A DNA stretch of 64,000 bases from Nocardiopsis coralli (GCF_014892575.1 NZ_JADBGI010000030.1:1-64000), one strand, 5' to 3'. Shown: positions 43,202 through 53,963, numbered from the stretch's first letter. The notes: a model not told the origin generated them from the letters alone. Made by a program: numbers and translations.

Positions 43202-44461
43202 ATGGTGGATCCGACCCTGGTCGTTCGAGGCGGCACCGTGTTCGACGCGACCGGGTCCGCGCCGATCCACGACGGCGCGGTCGTGGTCCGCGACGGCCGT
43301 ATCGACTGGGTCGGCCCGGCCGCCGAACTCCCCGAGATCAACGGGCCCCACCGGGAGATCGACGCACACGGCGGGACGATCCTGCCCGGCTTCGTCGACA
43401 CCCACGTGCACATGGTCATGGCCGGGGACGGGATGAACCCCGCCCAGCTGCTCGACCAGCCCCCGCACTACGGCTACTACACCGCCCTGCCGCGCCTGGC
43501 CGCCACCCTGGATGCCGGCGTGACGACCGTGCGGGACCTGGCCGGGCTGGACATGGCCACCCAACAGGCCGTCGACGAAGGGCTCGTCCCCGGGCCGCGG
43601 ATCGTCACCGCCTACCGGGCCCTGGGGCCCACCGGCGGGCACGGCGACTTCCGCACCTGCTGCGGGTTCGACTCCGGCTCCGTCCTCGGCCCCGACGGCG
43701 GCATCTCCCTGCTCACCGACGGTGTCACCGAGGCCCTGCGCAACACCCGCGAGGTCATGCGCAAGGGCGCGGGCGTCATCAAGGTGATGGCGAGCGGTGG
43801 CGTGTGGAGCCCCCGCGACACCCCCTGGCACGACGGCCTCAACGTCGAGGAGATGGGGGTGGTCGTCCGCGAGGCAGCCTCACACGGTGTGCCCGTGGCC
43901 GCCCACGCCCAGAGTGCCCGCAGTATCCACAACGCCCTCACCGCGGGCGTGACCAGCGTCGAACACGGATACGAGATCGACGAACGCGGCATCGAGCTCA
44001 TGCTCGAGTCCGGCGCCTATCTCGTCCCGACGCTGTCGACCGCCACCACCCCGCCCGACCCCGAGCGGTCGGCCGACTACGCGGTGGCCAAGAAGCTCAG
44101 GCTCCAGGAGCACCTGAGCGAGAACATCACCGCTGCACTGCGTGCCGGGGTCAACGTCGCCCTCGGTACCGATTCCGGCATCTGCGCCCACGGGCGCAAC
44201 CTGCGCGAGCTCTCCCTGCTCGTCGACCACGGGCTCTCACCCGAGCGCGCGGTCCTGGCCGGAACCCGTGACGCCGCCGCCCTCCTCGGGCTCTCCGACC
44301 AGATCGGGACCCTGGAACGCGGCAAGCGGGCCGACGTCGTGGTCTGCTCCGGCGACCCGCTGAGCGACGTCACCACCCTCGGCGACCCCGCACGTGTCAC
44401 CGCCGTCGTCAAGGACGGCGCGGTGCACAAGGACACCGGCCCCGCGCCAGCGGACGCCTGA
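43202..44461 (+). CDS. Metal-dependent amidohydrolase 1 (imidazolonepropionase/prolidase-like)
   Basis: 419 residues, TIM-barrel amidohydrolase. Metal ligands are in GFVDTHVHMVM near 61 (HxH), the likely carboxylated Lys in GVIKVMASGG near 195, His in PVAAHAQS near 226 and SVEHGYEID near 248, and Asp in ALGTDSG near 321. This subgroup includes Xaa-Arg/Xaa-Pro dipeptidases and acyl-amino-acid hydrolases. ATG 43202 follows GAGAGGGAG. It is divergent from the Lrp regulator and paralogous to the gene at 46.4 kb. Confidence 0.88.
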   Translation: MVDPTLVVRGGTVFDATGSAPIHDGAVVVRDGRIDWVGPAAELPEINGPHREIDAHGGTILPGFVDTHVHMVMAGDGMNPAQLLDQPPHYGYYTALPRLAATLDAGVTTVRDLAGLDMATQQAVDEGLVPGPRIVTAYRALGPTGGHGDFRTCCGFDSGSVLGPDGGISLLTDGVTEALRNTREVMRKGAGVIKVMASGGVWSPRDTPWHDGLNVEEMGVVVREAASHGVPVAAHAQSARSIHNALTAGVTSVEHGYEIDERGIELMLESGAYLVPTLSTATTPPDPERSADYAVAKKLRLQEHLSENITAALRAGVNVALGTDSGICAHGRNLRELSLLVDHGLSPERAVLAGTRDAAALLGLSDQIGTLERGKRADVVVCSGDPLSDVTTLGDPARVTAVVKDGAVHKDTGPAPADA

Positions 44462-44482
44462 GGGCCGACGACCCGCGCGCGG

Positions 44483-44504
44483 GGCCCGGCCGACCGGCCG
44501 GGCC
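44483..44504 (+). terminator. Hairpin after amidohydrolase 1
   Basis: GGCCCGGCC and GGCCGGGCC form a 9-bp stem with a GACC loop, flanked by GCGCGC and GCGCGT that may lengthen it. It lies 22 nt after the stop, so AbgT may have its own promoter in the remaining 210 bp. Confidence 0.5.
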
Positions 44505-44714
44505 TTGCGCGTCCCGCCCCTGTTACCCCCCCTTGGGCCTGCTTGGCGGACACCGATTACCTGCTGCGCGACGCCCCAGCGGCACTCTCACAGCGTTCTC
44601 ATCAGTCAACGGCACACCCGGCCGACTCCTTCTTCGGCCTTGTGAGAGCACCACTGGATGCGCCGCTCGCGACGGAAGGCGTCCACCCAAACAGGCCCTG
44701 ACTCCAGGAGACCC

Positions 44715-46331
44715 ATGAGTACACGCAAGCCCGAGCGGCGCACCAAGAACGCCGCAGGTGAGGCCCGCCCCGGGTTCTTCGCCCGCATGCTCGACACCAT
44801 CGAGCGAGTCGGCAACAAGATCCCCGACCCCTTCGTCCTGTTCCTGTTGCTCTTCGCCCTCGTGGCCGTGGTCTCCACGATCATGTCCGCGACGGGCGCG
44901 ACCTACGAGATCCCCGGGGACGACTCCGGACCCCACGAGATCAACGGGTTCTTCACGGCCGAGGGCCTGACCTGGTTGACGACCAACGTCGTCGACAACT
45001 TCATCGGCTTCCCGCCGCTCGGGGTGGTGCTCACCATCCTGCTCGGTGTCGGCCTCGCCCAGCGCACCGGCCTGCTCAACACCCTGGTGCGCAAGGCCTT
45101 CGCCAGCGCGCCCCAGTGGCTGCTGCCCTACGTCACGGCGTTCGTCGCCGTCTCCGGCAGCATCATGAGCGACGCCGCGATGGTGGTGATCCCGCCGCTG
45201 GCCGCGATGGTCTTCAAGGCCGCCGGACGCCACCCCGTGGCCGGTCTGCTCGGTGCGTTCGCCGCCGCCATGGCCGCGTTCAGTTGCAGCCCGTTTATCA
45301 CCAGCACCGACGCGCTGCTGTCGGGCATCTCCAACACCGCCATGCAGTCGGTGGGGCACCTGGACCCGACCCACGTCAGCCCGGTCTCCAACCACTTCCT
45401 GACGTTCTCGATCGCGATCGTGCTCAGCCTGGTCTCCGGTCTGCTCATCGACAAGGTCCTGGAGCCCACCGTCGAGCGCGCCAAGGCCGGCCGCGACAAG
45501 GTCGAGGAGGACGAGTCCGCCTCCGCCTCGAACGAGGACCGCCCCGACCTCAAGCTGGACCCGGTCCTGACCGCGAGTGAGAAGACCGGCCTGCGCTGGT
45601 CCGGCCTCGCACTCGTGTTCACCGTCGCCGCGGTGCTCGCCGTGACGCTGCCGCCCGGTGCGCCCATGCGCAACGAGGACGGTGCGTTCCTTCCCGAGTC
45701 GCCGCTGCTCAGCTCGGTCGTGTTCCTGGTCTTCCTCACCCTGGCCGTGCCCGCCGTCGCCTACGGTCTCAGCACCCGGGCGATCCGCAGCGGCGCCGAC
45801 CTGACCCGGATGATGGGCCACACCGTCAAGGAGATGTCGGGCTTCATCGTCCTGGCCTTCGTCATGGCGCAGTTCCTGGAGCTCTTCGACTGGACCGGCG
45901 TCTCGACCTGGATCGCGATCAAGGGCGCCGAGGCGCTGGAGGCCACCGGTATGACCGGGTTCGGCGCCATCGTCTGCTTCATCGTCCTGGCGTTCCTGAT
46001 CAACTTCTTCATCATCTCCGGGTCGGCGCAGTGGGCCCTGTTCGCGGCGGTCTTCGTGCCGATGTTCGCGCTGATCGGTTTCGAGCCCGGTTTCGTGCAG
46101 GCCGCCTACCGCATCGGCGACTCCACCTCGAGTGTGCTCTCGCCGCTGAACCCGTACGTGGTGATCGTGCTCGGGTTCCTGAAGGCCTACGAGCCCAAGG
46201 CCGGCATCGGGACCGTCATCGCCCGCTGCCTGCCCTTCTCCGCGGTCTTCTTCGTCCTGTGGGTGAGCGTGCTCGCCATCTTCTACTTCGGCGGACTGCC
46301 GATCGGACCGGGCATGTACCCGCACCTCTGA
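44715..46331 (+). CDS. AbgT-family transporter
   Basis: 538 residues with about 12 membrane helices. The family signature appears in GVGLAQRTGLLNTLVRKAF near 117, SGSIMSDAAMVVIPPLAAM near 151 and ISGSAQWALFAAVFVPM near 435. AbgT imports p-aminobenzoyl-glutamate in E. coli, and other members export sulfonamides, so direction is not certain. ATG 44715 has CAGGAG upstream. Its position between two amidohydrolases suggests import of a peptide-like or aroyl-amino-acid substrate for hydrolysis. Confidence 0.92.
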   Translation: MSTRKPERRTKNAAGEARPGFFARMLDTIERVGNKIPDPFVLFLLLFALVAVVSTIMSATGATYEIPGDDSGPHEINGFFTAEGLTWLTTNVVDNFIGFPPLGVVLTILLGVGLAQRTGLLNTLVRKAFASAPQWLLPYVTAFVAVSGSIMSDAAMVVIPPLAAMVFKAAGRHPVAGLLGAFAAAMAAFSCSPFITSTDALLSGISNTAMQSVGHLDPTHVSPVSNHFLTFSIAIVLSLVSGLLIDKVLEPTVERAKAGRDKVEEDESASASNEDRPDLKLDPVLTASEKTGLRWSGLALVFTVAAVLAVTLPPGAPMRNEDGAFLPESPLLSSVVFLVFLTLAVPAVAYGLSTRAIRSGADLTRMMGHTVKEMSGFIVLAFVMAQFLELFDWTGVSTWIAIKGAEALEATGMTGFGAIVCFIVLAFLINFFIISGSAQWALFAAVFVPMFALIGFEPGFVQAAYRIGDSTSSVLSPLNPYVVIVLGFLKAYEPKAGIGTVIARCLPFSAVFFVLWVSVLAIFYFGGLPIGPGMYPHL

Positions 46332-46346
46332 TCACCCGCCGCGACC

Positions 46347-46377
46347 GCGGGCCGGGCCTGACACGGGCCCGGCCCGC
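46347..46377 (+). terminator. Hairpin between abgT-like gene and amidohydrolase 2
   Basis: GCGGGCCGGGCC and GGCCCGGCCCGC form a perfect 12-bp stem with a 7-nt loop, 15 nt after the transporter stop. There is no T-run; it may be a partial terminator within the cluster. Confidence 0.5.
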
Positions 46378-46421
46378 CCCCTGTCCCTACACCGACAACC
46401 CACCATCACGAGGAGCTGTCC

Positions 46422-47657
46422 ATGACCGCCACCAGGACCCTGTACCGGGACCTCACCCTCATCGACGGGACCGGGGCCGCGCCCGTCACCGACGCGGTGG
46501 TCGTGGTCGAGGGCGACACCATCGCCTACGCCGGCCCGCGCGCGCAGGCCCCGGAGAGCCGGCCCGGCGACCGGGAGGCGACGCTCGGGGGACGCACGGT
46601 GCTGCCCGGGTTCATCGACACCCACGTGCACATCGGGTTCGAGAGCGGCAAGGACCTGGCGACCAACAACGCGTCGGTCTCGCGCAGCCTGCACGCGTTC
46701 GAGGCCGGCGACCGGATGCGGCGCACGCTGGAGGGCGGTGTGACGTCGGTGCGCGACCTGGGCGGTGCGGACACCGGGTTCCGGACCGCGCAGGAACGCG
46801 GCCTGGTGCGCGGCCCGCGTATGAACATGGCGCTGCGCCTGATGAGCCACACCGGTGGGCACGCGGACTTCACCCTGCCGTCCGGGCAGAACCCGCACGA
46901 CTGCAACCACACCGCAGCGGAGATCGCCGACTCCGTGCAGGAGGCCGTGGTCGCCACCCGCCGGCTGGTGCGCGACGGCGCCGACGTCATCAAGGTCTGC
47001 GCGACCGGTGGCCTGTCGAGCCCCTCGGACGGGCCGACCGACGAGGGGATCACGGAGGAGGAGATCGCCGCGATCGTCGCCGAGACCGCCAAACACGGCG
47101 GGCGTCCGGTCGCCGCGCACGCCCAGGGCGCCGCGGGGATCCGGAACGCCGTGCGCGGCGGGGTGGCCAGCATCGAGCACGGCTACCTCATCGACGACGA
47201 GGGCATCGACCTGATGCTGGAGCACGGGACCTTCCTCGTCCCGACCCTCACCACGTTCGACTTCGAGGACCGCGTCCACCTCATGACGCAGAAGGCGATC
47301 GACACCAAGCGCGCCCTGGCCGAGGAGACCTACCGCCGGGTCTCGCACGCCGTCGCACGCGGGGTGCGCGTGGCGCTGGGCACCGACGCGGGGATCTCCG
47401 AGCACGGCCGGAACCTGCGCGAGCTGGCCCAGCTGGTGTCGGTGGGGCTGTCCCCGATGGAGGCGATCGTGGCCGGGACCCGGGACGCGGCGGAGCTGAT
47501 CGGCGCCGCCGACCGGGTCGGCACGGTGGAGGCCGGCAAGCTCGCCGACCTGGTCGTGTGCGGCGGCGACCCGCTCACCGACGTGTCGCTGCTGGGCGAT
47601 CCGGCCAACGTCGAGCTCGTGCTGCAGGGCGGGGAGACGGTCAAGGACACCCGCTGA
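46422..47657 (+). CDS. Metal-dependent amidohydrolase 2
   Basis: 411 residues, clearly paralogous to the gene at 43.2 kb. GFIDTHVHIGF near 64 carries HxH, DVIKVCATGG near 188 the bridging Lys, PVAAHAQG near 229 and SIEHGYLID near 250 the other His ligands, and ALGTDAG near 322 the Asp. Differences between the two in the loop after HxH (ESGKDLATN versus AGDGMNPAQ) suggest different substrates. ATG 46422 follows ACGAGGAGCTGTCC. The cluster ends here; the repeat island begins just beyond. Confidence 0.88.
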   Translation: MTATRTLYRDLTLIDGTGAAPVTDAVVVVEGDTIAYAGPRAQAPESRPGDREATLGGRTVLPGFIDTHVHIGFESGKDLATNNASVSRSLHAFEAGDRMRRTLEGGVTSVRDLGGADTGFRTAQERGLVRGPRMNMALRLMSHTGGHADFTLPSGQNPHDCNHTAAEIADSVQEAVVATRRLVRDGADVIKVCATGGLSSPSDGPTDEGITEEEIAAIVAETAKHGGRPVAAHAQGAAGIRNAVRGGVASIEHGYLIDDEGIDLMLEHGTFLVPTLTTFDFEDRVHLMTQKAIDTKRALAEETYRRVSHAVARGVRVALGTDAGISEHGRNLRELAQLVSVGLSPMEAIVAGTRDAAELIGAADRVGTVEAGKLADLVVCGGDPLTDVSLLGDPANVELVLQGGETVKDTR

Positions 47658-47720
47658 GTCGGGAGGACCTCGGCATCACATGACCGTGTCCTGGGGTGGA
47701 TACGGGCTGAGGTGGCCGGG

Positions 47721-47820
47721 CCGGTGCGGCATGCATAGGGCTGGGCTTCAGGCGTCTTCCGCTTCGCGGCGGGCACTCGCCAGCGCTCGCGCCCGCCACG
47801 AAGCGGATCTTGGGTGGGCG
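47721..47820. repeat. 100-bp direct repeat with large hairpin, copy 1
   Basis: It matches 48270-48369 with only seven mismatches. Inside, 47758-47807 folds as a 17-pair hairpin: TCCGCTTCG, one mismatched base, GGCGGGC, a 16-nt loop, GCCCGCC, one mismatched base, CGAAGCGGA. The open frames through it differ between copies, so it is not protein-coding. Confidence 0.85.
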
Positions 47821-48068
47821 TACCGAGATCGGCTCTTCCGTGCTAGTGGCCTTCCGGTCCTGGTGCCCTGAGCGGATCTTGGGTGTGCGTCCCGAAAAGG
47901 CTCTTCCGGAGCCTTCCTGGCCTTCCGCTTCTGGTGCCCTGCGCGGGCTTTGGTGCTTGCCCGGGGCGGATCTTGGGCGGGTGTCCCGGGGTGGCCCTAC
48001 CGGGCCAATGGCCTTCCGCTTCTGGCGCCCGTGGTGAGTCTTGGGCGCGAGTCTCAGGAGGCTGTGGG
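47802..48068. repeat. Degenerate tandem repeat block A (about 69-71 bp units)
   Basis: Units begin AGCGGATCTTGGGTG and end CTTCCG-TTCTGGTGCCC. Copies lie at 47802-47870 (69 bp) and 47871-47941 (71 bp), a truncated copy at 47942-47965, 47966-48034, and a decayed copy after 48035. The first 39 bases of the first unit are identical to 48422-48460 in block B. Confidence 0.8.
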
Positions 48069-48197
48069 TATTCGCCCTCGGGACGTGCCCAGGGGTTGCC
48101 GGAATGGCCATACCGGGGCGGGCAGGACTTCCTGCCCCGGTGCCCGGGACGGGCGCCGGGTACCTCCCCTGGGGAGGCAGTCGGCATGACATGAAGG

Positions 48198-48222
48198 TGC
48201 CCCCGGGCTGGACCCGGGGGCA
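48198..48222. terminator. Perfect hairpin inside the repeat island
   Basis: TGCCCCCGGG and CCCGGGGGCA form a 10-bp stem with a CTGGA loop. It separates the two halves of the duplicated island. The sequence around it (CGGCATGACATGAAGGTG at 48183-48200) resembles 47672-47689 just after the amidohydrolase stop. Confidence 0.5.
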
Positions 48223-48269
48223 TCGTCGTGTGGAGGGCTCCGCGGAAGTGGTGCGGGTGAGGGCCCCTG

Positions 48270-48369
48270 CCGGTGCGGCATGCACGGGGTTGAGCTTCAG
48301 GCGTCTTCCGCTTCGTGGCGGGCACTCGCCAGCGCTCGCGCCCGCCGCGAAGCGGATCTTGGGTGTGCG
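48270..48369. repeat. 100-bp direct repeat with large hairpin, copy 2
   Basis: This is the second copy, 549 bp downstream of the first. The hairpin is at 48307-48356. The mismatched C/A pair of copy 1 is T/G here, so both bases of the same pair have changed and a wobble pair results. Confidence 0.85.
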
Positions 48370-48664
48370 TCCCGAGATCGGCTCTTCCGGGGCCTTCTGG
48401 CCTTCCGGTCCTGGTGCTCTTAGCGGATCTTGGGTGGGCGTACCGAGATCGGCTCTTCCGGGCCAATGGCTTTCCGGCCCTGGTGCCCGGAGCGGGGGTG
48501 ACCTGCGCGAAGCGGATTCTGGGTGCCTGTCCCAGGACGGCCCTACCGGGCCAATGGCCTTCCGGTGCTGGTGCCCGGAGCGGGCTTTGACTGGGTGTCG
48601 CAGGGCGGCCCTTCCTGGCCTTCCGCTTCTGGCGCCCGGCGCGGGCTTTGGGTGCTTGCCCGGG
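48351..48664. repeat. Degenerate tandem repeat block B
   Basis: Units lie at 48351-48421 (71 bp), 48422-48490 (69 bp), 48511-48578 (68 bp, after a 20-bp partial unit) and 48579-48639 (61 bp), then a truncated unit starting CGCGGGCTTTGGGTGCTTGCCCGGGG that also occurs at 47942. It ends at the terminator of the DAHP synthase gene. Confidence 0.8.
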
Positions 48665-48689
48665 GCGGGGCTTGGGCCCCGCCCCGGGC
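48658..48689 (-). terminator. Terminator of the DAHP synthase gene
   Basis: GCCCGGGGCGGGGC and GCCCCGCCCCGGGC form a perfect 14-bp stem with a TTGG loop, ending 11 nt from the stop codon on the minus strand. The left arm overlaps the last repeat unit. Confidence 0.75.
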
Positions 48690-48699
48690 GCTACCGGTG

Positions 48700-49755
48700 T
48701 CAGGCCTTGCGGCGGCGCCGCACCGACTCGGCCAGGTCCGAGAGCACACCCTCGGTGGTCTCCCAACCCATGCACTTGTCGGTGATGGACTGCCCGTAGG
48801 TGAGCTCCGCCGGGTCGCCCAGCTTCTGCGCCCCCTCCTCGATGAAGCTCTCCAGCATCACACCGACGATGCCCTTCTGGCCCTCGGCCAGCTGCTCACC
48901 GATCGAGGCGGCCACGGCCGGCTGGCGCTTGTGGTCCTTGCCGCTGTTGGCGTGGCTGGCGTCGATCATCAGACGGCGGGGCAGACCGGCGCCCTCGATC
49001 ACGTCCAGGGCCTGGCCCACGTGCGCGGCGTCGTAGTTCGGGCCGCCGCGGCCGCCGCGCAGGATCACGTGGCCGTCCGGGTTGCCGTCGGTCACCACGA
49101 CCGAACCGGCGCCGCGCGGGTCCACACCGAAGAACGTGTGCGAGGCGGCGGCAGCGCCCACGGCGTCCACGGCCACCTGCACGTCGCCGTCCGTGCCGTT
49201 CTTGAACCCGACCGGGGTGCTCAGGCCGCTGCTCAGCTGGCGGTGCACCTGGCTCTCCGTCGTCCGCGCGCCGATCGCGCCCCACGAGACGACGTCGGCG
49301 ATGTACTGCGGGGTGATCGGGTCGAGGAACTCCGTGCCCGCGGGCAGGCCCAGCTCGTTGATGTCCAGCAGCAGCTCACGGGCGGTGCGCAGGCCGCGGT
49401 GCACGTCGTAGGTGTCGTCCAGGGCGGGGTCGTTGATCAGGCCCTTCCACCCCACGGTGGTGCGCGGCTTCTCGAAGTAGACGCGCATGACCACGCACAG
49501 CTCGTCGCGCACCGACGGCACGAAGGCCTTCAGGCGCCGGGCGTAGTCCATCGCCGAGGCGGGGTCGTGCACGGAGCACGGACCCACCACCACGAGGAGG
49601 CGGTCGTCCTGGCCGTCGAGCACCCGCTTGACCTCGGTGCGGGCGTCGGCCACCAGGGCGCTGCTCTCGGCGCCCAGGGGGAGCTCGGCCAGCAGGTCCT
49701 TGGGGGCGATGAGCGGCTGGTAACTGGCCACCCTCGTGTCGTTCGTGCTCGGCAT
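48700..49755 (-). CDS. 3-deoxy-7-phosphoheptulonate synthase, class I
   Basis: A 351-residue enzyme of the first shikimate step, condensing phosphoenolpyruvate with erythrose 4-phosphate. Motifs GPCSVHDP near 58, KPRTTVGWKG near 95 and DASHANSGKDHKRQP near 265 define the class I-alpha (AroF/G/H) type. Most actinomycetes rely on the unrelated class II enzyme, so this may be a second copy. ATG 49755 follows GAGGGGAAGG. Its leader (49811-49899) contains two hairpins that may attenuate it. Confidence 0.95.
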   Translation of the reverse strand: MPSTNDTRVASYQPLIAPKDLLAELPLGAESSALVADARTEVKRVLDGQDDRLLVVVGPCSVHDPASAMDYARRLKAFVPSVRDELCVVMRVYFEKPRTTVGWKGLINDPALDDTYDVHRGLRTARELLLDINELGLPAGTEFLDPITPQYIADVVSWGAIGARTTESQVHRQLSSGLSTPVGFKNGTDGDVQVAVDAVGAAAASHTFFGVDPRGAGSVVVTDGNPDGHVILRGGRGGPNYDAAHVGQALDVIEGAGLPRRLMIDASHANSGKDHKRQPAVAASIGEQLAEGQKGIVGVMLESFIEEGAQKLGDPAELTYGQSITDKCMGWETTEGVLSDLAESVRRRRKA

Positions 49756-49810
49756 CGTGCCTTCCCCTCGGTACGCGTGTCACGGGTCCGCACCGGGCCT
49801 CGGCGCCCGG

Positions 49811-49899
49811 CCGGAATCCGCTCTTTCCGGAGTGGACGCTGCGGAGGCGCTGCCGATTCCGGCTGGGAGAACAGGACCCGCGTCTCACAGAGCGAGACG
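49811..49899 (-). promoter_or_regulatory. Structured leader upstream of DAHP synthase
   Basis: CCGGAATC at 49811-49818 pairs with GATTCCGG at 49855-49862, and CGTCTC at 49881-49886 pairs with GAGACG at 49894-49899. Both hairpins lie between the acyl-CoA synthetase stop and the DAHP synthase start on the minus strand. The outer one could terminate the upstream gene. No leader peptide rich in aromatic codons was found. Confidence 0.35.
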
Positions 49900-49937
49900 A
49901 TGCCGGGGCGTTCCTGTCGACGGGGGGAGCCGGCCGG

Positions 49938-51653
49938 TCAGTCCACGAGGTCCTCTTCCCAGAACTCGTGGCGGTTGCGGGATCCGTCGATGACGGACCC
50001 GCGGTCGGCCTCCGCGCGCCGCAGTTCCACTCGCCGGATCTTACCCGAGACCGTCTTGGGCAGTTCGGTGAACTCCACCCGTCGGACCCTCTTGTACGGG
50101 GACAACCGCTCCCACGAGTACTCCAGGACCGAACGTGCGGTCTCCTCGTCGGGGGACGCTCCCTCGGCCGGGACCACGAACGCCTTGACCACCGACAGGC
50201 GCAGGGGATCGGGCGAGGGCACCACCGCGACCTCCGCCACCGCGGGGTGCTCCGACAGCACGCTCTCCAGTTCATATGGTGAGATGCGGTAGTCGGAGGC
50301 CTTGAAGACGTCGTCGGTGCGGCCCACGTAGGTGAGGAAGCCCTCGTCGCCCCGCACCGCGACGTCGCCCGTGTGCAGTACCCCGCCCCGGGTGACCTCC
50401 CGCGAGAGCGCCGTGTCGTCGGCGTACCCCTGCATCACCCCGACCGGGCCCTGTCCGAGGTCGACGCACAGCTCCCCGGGGTCGCCGTCTGCCACCGGTT
50501 CCCCGGACTCCGGGTCGAGGAGCACCATGTCGTAACCGGGCAGCGGGTGGCCCATCGACCCCGGCACCACGACCTGGCCCGGAGCGTTGCCCACCAGCAT
50601 CGTTGCCTCCGTCTGCCCGAACCCGTCGCGCACCGTGAGGTCCCAGGCCGTGCGCACCTTCTCCACGATGTCCGCGGTCAGCGGCTCACCCGCCGAGACC
50701 ACCTCCCGCAGCTGCACGTCCCGGGAGGCCATGTCCCGCTCCGCGAGCATGCGCCACACGGTCGGCGGCGCGCACAGGGTGTCGACGCCGCGGTCGGTGA
50801 GTTCCTCCAGCAGGCGGTCGGGGTCGAAACGCAGGTGGTTGAGGACCAGCACCGTCGCCTCGGCGTTCCAGGGCGCGAACACACTGCTGAACGCGTGCTT
50901 GGACCACCCCGGCACGGAGATGTTCAGGTGCACGTCGCCCGGCTGCACGCCCAGCCAGTACATCGTCGACAGGTGTCCGACGGGGTACGAGATCCGCGAG
51001 TGCGTGACCAGCTTCGGCAGCGCCGTCGTGCCGGATGTGAAGTAGACCAGGTACGGGTCGTCGGGCTCGGAGCGCTCGGGCGGGCGGAACTCCAGCCCCG
51101 CGTGCTCGGAGTCGGCGTAACTGAGCCAGCCCTCCATGTAGCCCACGCAGATGCGGGTCCAGTGGCCCTGCAACCCGGCGAACTTCTCCGTCTCCGGCGG
51201 GCCGCAGACCACGTGCGCGATCTCCCCGCGCTCCAGGCGGTCCACGAGGTCGGTCTCGGTGAGGGCGACCGGGGTCGGGCACAGGACCGCGCCGAGCTTG
51301 AGCGCGGCGAGCATGCACTCCCACAGCTCCACCTGGTTGCCGAGCATGAGCAGGACCCGGTCGCCGGCGTGCACACCCTGCGAGTTCAGCCAGTTCGCGA
51401 CCTGGTTGGAACGCTCCGACATGTGCCGGTAGGTGTAGCGCGAGTGCGAACCGTCCTCCTCCACGATCCACAGCGCGGTGCGGTCGGGGCGGCGCTCGGC
51501 GACCTCGTCGAAGTGGTCGATCGCCCAGTTGAAGTCGTCGGTCGCGGGCCAGGTGAACCGATGGTGCGCGGTGGCCTGCTCCAGACGCAGCTCCAGGAGC
51601 AGATCGCGTGCGGCGCGGAACTCCGCCGCACCGACGGAGGCATCGTTCGACAT
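49938..51653 (-). CDS. AMP-forming acyl-CoA synthetase (medium-chain family)
   Basis: A 571-residue adenylate-forming ligase activating a carboxylic acid to its CoA thioester. The AMP-binding loop YFTSGTTALPKLVTHS lies near 203, GFGQTEATML near 345, the hinge YVGRTDDVFKASDYRISPYE near 435 and the catalytic Lys in PKTVSGKIRR near 535. Its length and the motif YWLGVQPGDVHLNIS fit medium-chain/aryl acyl-CoA synthetases. ATG 51653 follows GGAGGGCGAAGC; the long open frame upstream is a shadow of the neighbouring genes. Confidence 0.92.
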   Translation of the reverse strand: MSNDASVGAAEFRAARDLLLELRLEQATAHHRFTWPATDDFNWAIDHFDEVAERRPDRTALWIVEEDGSHSRYTYRHMSERSNQVANWLNSQGVHAGDRVLLMLGNQVELWECMLAALKLGAVLCPTPVALTETDLVDRLERGEIAHVVCGPPETEKFAGLQGHWTRICVGYMEGWLSYADSEHAGLEFRPPERSEPDDPYLVYFTSGTTALPKLVTHSRISYPVGHLSTMYWLGVQPGDVHLNISVPGWSKHAFSSVFAPWNAEATVLVLNHLRFDPDRLLEELTDRGVDTLCAPPTVWRMLAERDMASRDVQLREVVSAGEPLTADIVEKVRTAWDLTVRDGFGQTEATMLVGNAPGQVVVPGSMGHPLPGYDMVLLDPESGEPVADGDPGELCVDLGQGPVGVMQGYADDTALSREVTRGGVLHTGDVAVRGDEGFLTYVGRTDDVFKASDYRISPYELESVLSEHPAVAEVAVVPSPDPLRLSVVKAFVVPAEGASPDEETARSVLEYSWERLSPYKRVRRVEFTELPKTVSGKIRRVELRRAEADRGSVIDGSRNRHEFWEEDLVD

Positions 51654-51914
51654 CGCTTCGCCCTCCGGGTCGCTGGGACGGGGAGGCCGGCCGGGGCGGT
51701 GTCGGCGCGCTCGCGATGTGCGCGCCCGGGCCCCGTCCGGACCGACCGTGCGGAGGTTCCTACCCGGGATCGGAACGGGTGACGCCTGTCGTGCGAGGGG
51801 CGGGGGAGGCGTGCGGGACGCCGGGATACCGCCCCCGGACGCGGCGGGCGGGCGCCCGCGTCGGACCGGGTCACCGGGGTGTGGGAGCGCCCCCGCCGCC
51901 GTAGGATGTCCGCC

Positions 51915-53934
<2,020 letters not shown>

Positions 53935-53963
53935 GGGCGCTTTCCCGCTGACACGTGTCGGCG

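Noticed and set aside
47802-48664. CRISPR array
   Set aside because: Units are contiguous and degenerate over their whole length, with no unique spacers of regular size and no cas genes.
47843-48775. 310-codon minus-strand and 252-codon plus-strand frames in the repeat island
   Set aside because: The repeated peptides fall in different frames in different copies, start codons lack ribosome-binding sites, and the frames run into the terminator and the DAHP synthase gene.
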